From Streptomyces diastatochromogenes (GTDB lineage: Bacteria > Actinomycetota > Actinomycetes > Streptomycetales > Streptomycetaceae), in contig LIQL01000083.1 in the NCBI GenBank assembly GCA_001418405.1, positions 1 through 49,767 on the forward strand: a stretch of DNA of 49,767 nucleotides. Direction: 5' to 3'. Below the pieces are notes generated by a model. It saw only the letters and a list, made by a program, of their open reading frames with translations. It searched no databases and was not told where the DNA came from. The translations under genes and the position numbers were made by a program. Shown here one piece after another: positions 8,460-15,835 of this stretch. Position 1 is the stretch's first letter. Each line of letters starts with the position of its first letter.

Positions 8460-10058
8460 TCAGCGGGCGCCGGGGGAGGGGGCGCCGCCGCGCCGGATGC
8501 GGGTGGCCAGCCACAGGTCGAAGCGGTCGTCGGGGTCGTCGAGGCGGCGCCCGGTGAGGTCCATCGCCTTGTCCAGGCGGTTGCGCACCGTGTGCCGGTG
8601 GACGCCGAGCCGGCGGCTGGTGGCGTCCCAGGCACCGCCGGTCTCCAGCCAGGCGGCGAGGGTGGCGATCAGTTCCTCGCCGCCGTCGGCCAGGTCCAGC
8701 GGCCCGAGCACGGTGTCGGCGTAGCCGTGCAGCGTCCGCCGGTCGCCCAGGTCCAGCAGCAGTCGGGCGGCCTCGCTCTGCCGGGCCTCCGCGGGCGCCC
8801 CGCTGGTCCGGCTGACCGCCAGCAGCCCGGTGGCCTGCCGCAGCGACACCCGGACCGCTTCCGGCGCGGTGGCCGGGCCGATGCCCGCCGGGCAGTGCGG
8901 GGCGAACCGGCCGAGCACCGCGTGGATGTCCAGTTCCTCGCCGACCACCGCCTCGATCAGCCGTCCCGGCGCGGCGCCCGGCCCGCCGGTCACCCGCACC
9001 AGCCCGCCGGGCATGGCCAGCGCCAGATCGGCCGCCATCTCCTGGGCCGCGCCCTCCGACAGCCCGGTCCGGGCGGAGGCACCGCCCCCGCCGCGCGGCC
9101 CCGCGACCGGTGCCGCCTCCACGACGACCGCCCGCACCCGCTCGGCGGACAGCCCCACCGAGGCCAGCATGTCCCGGGCCCGGTCCGCCGCCAGGTCCTC
9201 GTCCGCCAGCAGCTCCGACAGCAGCGCCGAGCGCCGCCGGCGTTCCGGTTCGTCCCGCAGGTGCCGTCGTTCCAGCTCCAGGGAGAGCAGCGAGATCAGT
9301 CCGGGCACCACGGACCGGGCGGCGTCGTCCGGGCGGCCGGTGAGCAGCAGCAGTCCGCGCAGCCGGCGGGCGCCGAGCGGCTGCACCTCCAGCTGCCGGC
9401 CGCCGGCGGTGCTGGACGCACTGCCCCGCAGCCCCCGTGCGGCGACCCGTTCGACCAGGTCGCGGGCGTCCTCCAGCGCGGTCCCCGGTTCCTGCTCAGC
9501 GGCCGCCAGCTGCCGCCCGAGTGGGTCGAGGACCGTGGCGCCGACCCCGGTGGCGGCCGTCCACTCCGCCAGCATCGGCTGGAGCCCGTCACTGGTCGCC
9601 GCGGCCGCGGTCAGCCTGCGCTGGGTGGCGAAGGCCCGGTGCAGCACCTCCCGCTGCTCGGTGGCCCGGGCGTCGAAGACCGCCTTGGTGACCGCGATGA
9701 ACGGGACCTCGTCCGGCACCGTCAGCAGCGGCAGCCCGGCCTCCTTCGCGGCCGTGACCAGGGGCTGCGGTGCCTCCTGGTACGGCAGTCCCTGGCCCAG
9801 CCCGAGCGCCAGGCAGGCCGCGCCGCCCTCGGCCACGTCCCGGACGTACGCGCGGCAGGACGCCGGCTCCATCGGCAGCAGCAGCCCGATGGTCATCAGC
9901 AGCTCACCGCCCTGCAGCCACTTCCCGGGGACCAGCAGGTCGGAGACGGTCGCCGCCTCGATGGTGCGGGACAGCAGCTCCTGCGGTACGTCGTAGGTGA
10001 GGGCCAGATGGAGGCCGGGCCGTGCCAACAGGTCCGAGATACGCAGAGGCATAGACAT
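8460..10058 (-). CDS. PucR-family transcriptional regulator
   Basis: A 532-aa regulator with the PucR order: an N-terminal PucR sensor domain (ISDLLARPGLHLAL to about residue 125), a central GGDEF-like region, and the C-terminal HTH_30 helix-turn-helix (AAWLETGGAWDATSRRLGVHRHTVRNRLD). Relatives control purine degradation and other nitrogen-scavenging pathways. It is divergent from an NCS1 permease, 154 nt away, so that permease is the likely target. Two in-frame ATGs (10058 and 10052) lie side by side and either could start. An inverted GTCCA/TGGAC pair sits in the gap, but I cannot assign it as the operator. Confidence 0.9.
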   Translation of the reverse strand: MSMPLRISDLLARPGLHLALTYDVPQELLSRTIEAATVSDLLVPGKWLQGGELLMTIGLLLPMEPASCRAYVRDVAEGGAACLALGLGQGLPYQEAPQPLVTAAKEAGLPLLTVPDEVPFIAVTKAVFDARATEQREVLHRAFATQRRLTAAAATSDGLQPMLAEWTAATGVGATVLDPLGRQLAAAEQEPGTALEDARDLVERVAARGLRGSASSTAGGRQLEVQPLGARRLRGLLLLTGRPDDAARSVVPGLISLLSLELERRHLRDEPERRRRSALLSELLADEDLAADRARDMLASVGLSAERVRAVVVEAAPVAGPRGGGGASARTGLSEGAAQEMAADLALAMPGGLVRVTGGPGAAPGRLIEAVVGEELDIHAVLGRFAPHCPAGIGPATAPEAVRVSLRQATGLLAVSRTSGAPAEARQSEAARLLLDLGDRRTLHGYADTVLGPLDLADGGEELIATLAAWLETGGAWDATSRRLGVHRHTVRNRLDKAMDLTGRRLDDPDDRFDLWLATRIRRGGAPSPGAR

Positions 10059-10212
10059 AGTGTCCACCACATATCTATTGAATGGACGATCGGGCGATCG
10101 AGTCCCGGCGACCGGACGCCTAGGTTCACACCACCGCGGAATCCGTCGTTCCCCACCGGCTTCCCGCGGCACCACCCCCGCACCCCCTGTCGCCACGCCC
10201 GAGGAGTAACCC

Positions 10213-11703
10213 ATGGATCGCACGGCACCCATGGAAGGCACGAGCGAGGGGCGAGGCTCGCGCATGATCGAGGTCCGCTCCATCGACTACGTGCCCGTCC
10301 GCGAACGGCACGGGAAGGTGTGGCACCAGGGTCCGTTCTGGTTCACCGGCAACTTCGTGCTGACCACGATGGTCACCGGCTTCCTCGGCCCGGCCCTCGG
10401 CCTGAGCCTGCTCGCCTCCGTCGCGGCGGTCGTCCTCGGCGCCTGCTTCGGCACCTTCTTCATGGCCTTCCACGCCAACCAGGGCCCCCGGATGGGCCTG
10501 CCGCAGATGATCCAGTCGCGGGCCCAGTTCGGCATCCGCGGTGCGATCGTGCCGTTCGCCGCCGTGGTCTTCGTCTACGTCGGGTTCAACGTCTTCAACG
10601 TGGTCCTGGCCGCCCAGGGCCTGCGCACCGTCTTCCCCGGCGGCGCCACCCTCTGGTACGTGCTGATCATCGGCGTCGCCATCGTGCTCGCCGTGGTCGG
10701 CCACGACCTGCTGCACCTGGTCCAGCGCTGGCTCACCTACGTGCTGATCGTGGTCTTCGGCGTGCTCACCGTCGGTGCGCTGGTCCAGCTCGACCCGCAC
10801 TCCGTGGCCGCCGCCGGGCACGCCGCGCACGGCTCCTGGACGTCCTTCCTGGTCGTCTTCTCCGCCGCGGCCGGCTACCAGATCAGCTACGCCGTCTACG
10901 TCTCGGACTACTCCCGCTACCTGCCCCGCGACGTCTCCGCCCGCAAGGTCATCTGGTGGACCTACGCCGGCGCGGCCGGCTCCGCCGCCTGGCTGATGTC
11001 GCTCGGCGCACTGCTCGCCTCGGCGCTGCCGCACCCGGACGCGATCAGCGGCATCCGCCAGGTCGGCAACGCGATCCTGCCCGGCTTCGGCACCTTCGCG
11101 GTGGTCGTCTCGTCCGTCGCCCTGGTCGGCATCATGGCGGTCAACGCCTACGGCGCGATGCTCACCACCACCAGCGCGATCGACGCCTTCCGCGCGGTCA
11201 AGCCGACCGTCCGGATCCGGATCGCCGGCATCGTGGCCATCGGCCTGATCGTCTTCACCGTGGCGATGCTGCTCCCGGAGAACTACCTGGAGAGCTTCAA
11301 CACCTTCGTGCTGATGATGCTCTACTTCCTGATCCCGTGGACGGCGGTCAACCTCGTCGACTTCTACTGGGTCCGGCGCGGCCACTACGCGGTCACCGCG
11401 ATCTTCAACCCGGCCGGCATCTACGGCCGCTGGTCCTGGCGCGGCATCACCGCCTACGTCGCCGGCTTCGCCGCGATGGTCCCGTTCTTCTCCACGTCCT
11501 TCTACACCGGTCCGGTGACGAAGGCGCTGGGCGGCGCGGACCTCTCCTTCGTGCCCGGCCTGCTGGTCGGCGGCGGCCTGTACTACCTGCTCACCCGCAG
11601 CCTCGACCAGGCCGCGGAGGCGGCGGCGGTCGCCGAGAGCGAGCGCGAGCTGGAAGGGACCGACGCGGACGGGCCGGCGGCCGCCGCGGCCCCGCGCGAC
11701 TGA
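10213..11703 (+). CDS. NCS1-family purine/cytosine permease
   Basis: A 496-aa integral membrane transporter with about 12 hydrophobic segments, starting with the NCS1 hallmark (HGKVWHQGPFWFTGNFVLTT near residue 37). Family members import nucleobases, allantoin or hydantoin by cation symport. The ATG at 10213 has a GAGGAG ribosome site. It is divergent from the PucR regulator, which supports uptake of a purine-related nitrogen source. The C-terminal tail of about 30 residues is acidic and Ala-rich. The exact substrate cannot be read from sequence. Confidence 0.9.
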   Translation: MDRTAPMEGTSEGRGSRMIEVRSIDYVPVRERHGKVWHQGPFWFTGNFVLTTMVTGFLGPALGLSLLASVAAVVLGACFGTFFMAFHANQGPRMGLPQMIQSRAQFGIRGAIVPFAAVVFVYVGFNVFNVVLAAQGLRTVFPGGATLWYVLIIGVAIVLAVVGHDLLHLVQRWLTYVLIVVFGVLTVGALVQLDPHSVAAAGHAAHGSWTSFLVVFSAAAGYQISYAVYVSDYSRYLPRDVSARKVIWWTYAGAAGSAAWLMSLGALLASALPHPDAISGIRQVGNAILPGFGTFAVVVSSVALVGIMAVNAYGAMLTTTSAIDAFRAVKPTVRIRIAGIVAIGLIVFTVAMLLPENYLESFNTFVLMMLYFLIPWTAVNLVDFYWVRRGHYAVTAIFNPAGIYGRWSWRGITAYVAGFAAMVPFFSTSFYTGPVTKALGGADLSFVPGLLVGGGLYYLLTRSLDQAAEAAAVAESERELEGTDADGPAAAAAPRD

Positions 11704-11774
11704 CGGCAGGGGCGGCGCGGGCCGCCCGGGGCCGCCGCGCACCAGCGGATGAGCCGCCCGGTTCCTCCCGCTAT

Positions 11775-11810
11775 GGTCGGTCGGTAGGGATGTCTCCCCA
11801 CCGGCCGACC
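11775..11810 (+). terminator. Hairpin with T-run after the permease
   Basis: The arms 11775-11789 and 11796-11810 pair over about 15 positions with one G-T pair and one mismatch, around a 6-nt loop, and GTCGTTTT follows. It sits about 70 nt after the permease stop and fits a terminator. Confidence 0.6.
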
Positions 11811-11883
11811 GTCGTTTTCCGGCCCCCCCGGGAAGCCGCCGTCCGGTCCTCCGGCCGTCCGGACCAAGGGAAGTGAGCGCACC

Positions 11884-12417
11884 ATGCAGGTGGCGTTTCT
11901 GGTGGCCCCGGCGGGCACCGAACAGGTCGAGCTGACCGAGCCCTGGCAGGCGGTGATCGCCGCGGGCGGCAAGCCCACCCTGATCTCCACCAGGTCGGGC
12001 CGCATCCAGGCGTTCCACCACCTGGACAAGGCCGACACCTTCCCCGTCGACCTGACCGTGGACGCGGCGTCCGTCGCGGAGTTCGACGCCCTGGCCCTGC
12101 CCGGCGGGGTCGCCAACCCCGACGCGCTCCGCCTGGACCGGGGCGCCATCGCCCTCATCGCGTCCTTCTTCGAGACCGGCAAACCGGTCGCGGCCATCTG
12201 CCACGCCCCCTGGACCCTGATCGAGGCCGACGTCGTGCGGGGCCGCACCCTCACCTCCTGGCCCAGCCTGCGCACCGACATCCGCAACGCCGGCGGCACC
12301 TGGGTCGACCGGCCGGTCGTGGTCTGCACCCAGGCCGCCAACACCCTCGTCACCAGCCGCAAACCGGCGGACCTGCCGGCCTTCTGCAAGGCCCTGGTCG
12401 AGGAGTTCTCGCGGTGA
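11884..12417 (+). CDS. DJ-1/PfpI-family protein
   Basis: A 177-aa protein of the DJ-1/PfpI superfamily, whose members are stress-linked chaperones, deglycases or peptidase-like enzymes. The nucleophile elbow is AICHAPW with C106 and H107. The acidic partner is probably a glutamate near the N-terminal strand (QVEL). The length is typical of the YhbO/PfpI branch. The ATG follows an AAGGGAAGTGAG ribosome region. It stands alone and converges on the VanX-like gene. The catalytic activity is uncertain because the superfamily is diverse. Confidence 0.9.
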   Translation: MQVAFLVAPAGTEQVELTEPWQAVIAAGGKPTLISTRSGRIQAFHHLDKADTFPVDLTVDAASVAEFDALALPGGVANPDALRLDRGAIALIASFFETGKPVAAICHAPWTLIEADVVRGRTLTSWPSLRTDIRNAGGTWVDRPVVVCTQAANTLVTSRKPADLPAFCKALVEEFSR

Positions 12418-12454
12418 GGGGACGCGGGGGAGTCCGCACCGCCGCCGCGCCTTC

Positions 12455-13087
12455 TCAGACCGGACCGTAGACGGCGCACCGGGCCCCGGTGAGCAGCCCC
12501 CAGTAGCGGTCCCCGTAGGACCAGTGCCACCACTCGCTGGGATAGTTCACGAAACCGGCCCCGCCCAGGGCCCGCCCCAGGAGCGCGCGGTGGTGCAGGG
12601 CCCACGCCGGCAGCCCCGGGGCGTCGAACGGGCAGCGCTCCTCGTCGCCCGTGCGGTGGCCGTTCACCGCACCGCCCATGTCCAGCGCCCGGCCCCGGTC
12701 GTCCACCAGCGTCAGGTCCAGGGCCGCCCCCGTGCAGTGCGGGGCCACCTCGACCGGGGCGACGAACGCGGCCGTCCGGCGGCGGAGTTCCTCGGGGTCG
12801 GTGTGGCCCGCGGCGCGCAGGCGGTCCTGGTAGCGGGCGAACCGCCGGGCCTGCTCGGCGCTGCTGCGGTGCCCCTCGACCACCAGGAACCCCCAGCCCG
12901 CCGGCAGCCCGGCGACGGCCGTCCGCAACCGTGCGCACACACCGGCCCGGGCCCGCCCGTACGCCCCGTCCGGGTCCCGCTCCCCCGGGGCCAGGGTCAC
13001 GCGGGGGAGCGCCGCCACCTCGGCCAGCGGTTCGCCGCAGTCCCGCACCGGGACGTCCGCCACCCGGGGGTCGCTGAGCACGATCAC
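12455..13087 (-). CDS. VanX-like D-alanyl-D-alanine dipeptidase (M15)
   Basis: A zinc dipeptidase of 210 aa. The zinc and active-site motifs are visible: APHCTGAALDLTLVD (the SxHxxGxAxD pattern with His and Asp ligands) and SEWWHWSYGDRYW (catalytic Glu and third zinc His). There is no signal peptide, so it would act in the cytoplasm on D-Ala-D-Ala or related dipeptides, perhaps for recycling. No vanH or vanA partners are nearby, so I do not infer glycopeptide resistance. Its GTG start overlaps the treZ stop as GTGA, an odd coupling of a dipeptidase to a trehalose enzyme. Confidence 0.88.
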   Translation of the reverse strand: MIVLSDPRVADVPVRDCGEPLAEVAALPRVTLAPGERDPDGAYGRARAGVCARLRTAVAGLPAGWGFLVVEGHRSSAEQARRFARYQDRLRAAGHTDPEELRRRTAAFVAPVEVAPHCTGAALDLTLVDDRGRALDMGGAVNGHRTGDEERCPFDAPGLPAWALHHRALLGRALGGAGFVNYPSEWWHWSYGDRYWGLLTGARCAVYGPV

Positions 13088-14955
13088 GCGCGCTCCCCCT
13101 TCGCGCGCGGCGTCCCGGGCGGTTCCTCGACGACCACCGCCACGGACTCCGCCGGCAGGTGCAGCACCCCGCCGCCGTCCGGCAGCACCGGGTGCGGCCA
13201 ACCGGCCGCCGCGCGGTAGCCGGTCGCCGGGGCCGGCGCGGTGCCCCGCCGCGCGTCCGCCGCGGGCGCCGTGGACGGGGCGAGCGGGACGGCGGCCGTA
13301 CCGCTCGGGGCGAGGTTGACGGCCAGGTGGACGGGGCCGCGGCGGAGCACCAGCCAGCGGGCGTCCTCGTCGTGGGCGACGTGGGTGCGGGAGGGGTCGG
13401 GATCGGTCAGCGCGGGGTGGGTGCGGCGCAGGGCGAGCAGGCCGCGGTACCAGGAAAGCAGGGCGGCGTGCGGCGCGGCGGACGGTTCGGCCCAGTCCAG
13501 GACGCAGCGGCCGCGGGTGGCCGGATCCTGCGGGTCCGGCCAGTCGGCGCCGAGCCCGTCGCCGTGCGCCGCGCCGCCCTCCTGCGCCGCGAACTCGCGC
13601 CGCCGGCCGGCCCGTACGGCCTCCGCCAGCTCCGGGTCCGGGTGGTCGGTGAAGTACTGCCAGGGAGTGCGCGCGCCCCACTCCTCGCCCATGAAGAGCA
13701 TCGGGGTGAACGGGGCGCAGAGGACCAGCGCGGCGGCGCAGGCGAGCAGGCCGGGGGAGAGGGTGGCGGTGAGCCGGTCGCCGTACGCGCGGTTGCCGAT
13801 CTGGTCGTGGGTCTGCGCGTAGCCGAGCAGCCGATGTGGTGGGGTGGCCCGGAGGTCGAGGGGGGCGCCGTGGCGGCGCCCGCGGAAGCTGGAGTGGCTG
13901 CCGTCGTGGAAGAAGCCGCCGGTGAGGGTCTTGGCGAGGGCGGCGAGCGGGGCGCGCGCGAAGTCGGCGTAGTAGCCGTGGGATTCGCCGGTCAGTGCGG
14001 TGTGCAGGGCGTGGTGGAAGTCGTCGTTCCACTGGGCGTGCAGGCCCAGGCCGCCGCTCGCCCGCGGCGCGGTGGTGCGCGGGTCGTTGCGGTCGGACTC
14101 GGCGATCAGGAACAGCGGACGGCGCTGCTGGGCGGCGAGCGCGTCCACGGCGGCGGACAGTTCGGCCAGGAAGTGCTGGGCGCGGTCGTCGTGCAGGGCG
14201 TGCACGGCGTCCAGCCGCAGCCCGTCGATGCGGTAGTCGCGCAGCCAGCCGAGCGCGCTGTCGATGAAGAAGCGGCGGACGTCGTCGGAACCGGGGGCGT
14301 CGAGGTTGACCGCCGCCCCCCAGGGCGTGTGATGGGTGTCGGTGAAGTACGGGCCGAACTCCGGGAGGTGGTTCCCGGACGGGCCGAGGTGGTTGTGCAC
14401 CACGTCGAGGACCACCCCGAGGCCGTGGCCGTGCGCGGCGTCCACGAACCGCTTCAGCCCCTCGGGGCCGCCGTACGGCTCGTGCACCGCCCAGGGCGCG
14501 ATCCCGTCGTACCCCCACCCGTGGGTCCCGGGGAACGGGCAGACGGGCATCAGGGAGACGTGGGTGACGCCGAGGTCGGCGAGGTGGCCGAGGCGGGCCG
14601 CGGCGGCGTCGAAGGTGCCTTCGGGGGTGTACGTCCCGACGTGCAGCTCGTAGAGGACCGCGCCGGGCAGCGGCCGGCCGGGCCACGGGTGTCGCCAGGC
14701 GAACCGGGCGTGCTCGACGACCGCGCCGGGCCCGCCGGGCCCCTCCGGCAGCCGGGCGGCGCGCGGATCGGGCCGCGCCGGGCCCCCGTCCAGTCGGAAG
14801 GCGTAGCGGTCGCCGTCGCCGGCCGGTGCGTCGGCGCGCCACCAACCGGGGCGGGCGGGATCGCGCGCCAGCTCCACCGGGGGCGCGTCGGACCGGTCGC
14901 CGGCCCAGTGGAGGGCGACCCGCCCGGCCTCGGGTGCCCATACCTCGAACAGCAC
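13084..14955 (-). CDS. treZ: Malto-oligosyltrehalose trehalohydrolase
   Basis: GH13 enzyme of 623 aa that releases trehalose from maltooligosyl-trehalose made by TreY. It has an N-terminal E-set/CBM48 region (FEVWAPEAGRVALHW), then the catalytic barrel with DVVHNHLGPSGN, the nucleophile in DGLRLDAVHALHDD, the acid/base in LFLIAESDRND, and the late GEEWGARTPWQYFTDH. I chose the GTG at 14955 because an AAGGAGG ribosome site precedes it; an upstream in-frame start would add 43 Arg/Ala-rich residues. It is coupled to the VanX-like gene downstream and lies in a region with treY and glgX. Confidence 0.95.
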   Translation of the reverse strand: MLFEVWAPEAGRVALHWAGDRSDAPPVELARDPARPGWWRADAPAGDGDRYAFRLDGGPARPDPRAARLPEGPGGPGAVVEHARFAWRHPWPGRPLPGAVLYELHVGTYTPEGTFDAAAARLGHLADLGVTHVSLMPVCPFPGTHGWGYDGIAPWAVHEPYGGPEGLKRFVDAAHGHGLGVVLDVVHNHLGPSGNHLPEFGPYFTDTHHTPWGAAVNLDAPGSDDVRRFFIDSALGWLRDYRIDGLRLDAVHALHDDRAQHFLAELSAAVDALAAQQRRPLFLIAESDRNDPRTTAPRASGGLGLHAQWNDDFHHALHTALTGESHGYYADFARAPLAALAKTLTGGFFHDGSHSSFRGRRHGAPLDLRATPPHRLLGYAQTHDQIGNRAYGDRLTATLSPGLLACAAALVLCAPFTPMLFMGEEWGARTPWQYFTDHPDPELAEAVRAGRRREFAAQEGGAAHGDGLGADWPDPQDPATRGRCVLDWAEPSAAPHAALLSWYRGLLALRRTHPALTDPDPSRTHVAHDEDARWLVLRRGPVHLAVNLAPSGTAAVPLAPSTAPAADARRGTAPAPATGYRAAAGWPHPVLPDGGGVLHLPAESVAVVVEEPPGTPRAKGERA

Positions 14956-15113
14956 GGTCGTCCTCCTTCGTCGCTCCGGCCCGGCCGCCGCGGCAGGCGC
15001 CGACCCGCTTCCCGACGACGAAAGCACGCCGCCGCCCCGGACGAAAGGACGCGGTGCGGCGGGGCACCGACGTTGCCTGGACACCGGCTCACCGCAGGCC
15101 GGAGAATTGCGCC

Positions 15114-15668
15114 ATGACTTCGCTCCAGTTCCCCGCGCGGCCTTCGGACGCGGATCGGGAACGCGCCCTTGAGCTGCTGCGCGACGGCGCGGCGGAGGGA
15201 CGGCTGTCCCAGGACACCTTCCTGCGCCGGTTGGAACTCGTCCTGTCGGCCCAGCAGCACTCCGAACTCGCGCTGGCGACAGCCGATTTGGAGCGGCACG
15301 GCAAGGTCCAGGGGCTGGTACTGCGGATGGTCGGCCGGGTGTCGGCGTTCCACATCCGGCTGCGCAGGGCGTGGCGCACGGAGCGGCTGCCGAAGCTGCT
15401 GCTGCCGGAGCCCGGGCCGTTCCCGCTGTCGATCGGGCGGGCCCCGGGCGTCGGCCTGCGGCTCAACCACGAGACGGTCTCCCGCAACCACGCCGAGCTG
15501 CGCAGCGAGGGCGCCGGCTGGATGCTGCGCGACCTCGGCTCCACCAACGGCACCTGCGTCAACGGGCGCCGGCTGGTCGGCGAGATAGCGGTCGGACCCG
15601 GCGACCACATCAGGTTCGGCCACGTGGACTACGTCCTGACCGAACGTCAGGCCCCGCCCAAGCGGTGA
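15114..15668 (+). CDS. DUF1707 and FHA domain protein
   Basis: A 184-aa protein with an N-terminal DUF1707 domain (residues about 6-60: RPSDADRERALELL, EGRLSQDTFLRRLELVLSAQ) and a C-terminal forkhead-associated domain (about 95-180) with the phosphothreonine-binding signature IGR...SRNHAEL...LGSTNGTCVNG. FHA domains bind phosphothreonine made by Ser/Thr kinases, so this is probably a signalling adaptor in the cytoplasm. No kinase gene is adjacent. The ATG has a GGAGA ribosome site. It sits between treZ and treY on the opposite strand with no visible link to trehalose. Confidence 0.9.
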   Translation: MTSLQFPARPSDADRERALELLRDGAAEGRLSQDTFLRRLELVLSAQQHSELALATADLERHGKVQGLVLRMVGRVSAFHIRLRRAWRTERLPKLLLPEPGPFPLSIGRAPGVGLRLNHETVSRNHAELRSEGAGWMLRDLGSTNGTCVNGRRLVGEIAVGPGDHIRFGHVDYVLTERQAPPKR

Positions 15669-15835
15669 TCGCCACCGGCGCGCCGAGGCGTCGCGGCGTC
15701 ACCGACGTCGCGCGGGTCGGACCCACCGGTGTGGACGCGCGGTTCGCCGAACCCCTCCGGGGGCGGGGGATCGGCAACGACACCTGACGCACCATCAGTA
15801 CGCCGGTTGCGGTGCGCCCTCCGCCGCGTCCGGGG

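Noticed and set aside
8355..11876. A 3.5-kb open frame on the plus strand covering the PucR gene and the permease
   Set aside because: It is antisense or out of frame to two well-supported genes, is rich in Arg/Pro/Gly, and reflects codon-position GC bias. Similar long frames at 18436-21969 (minus), 32186-34927 (plus) and 41263-44157 (plus) were rejected for the same reason.
12455..13087. Vancomycin resistance cluster
   Set aside because: The gene is VanX-like, but no vanR, vanS, vanH or vanA genes accompany it.
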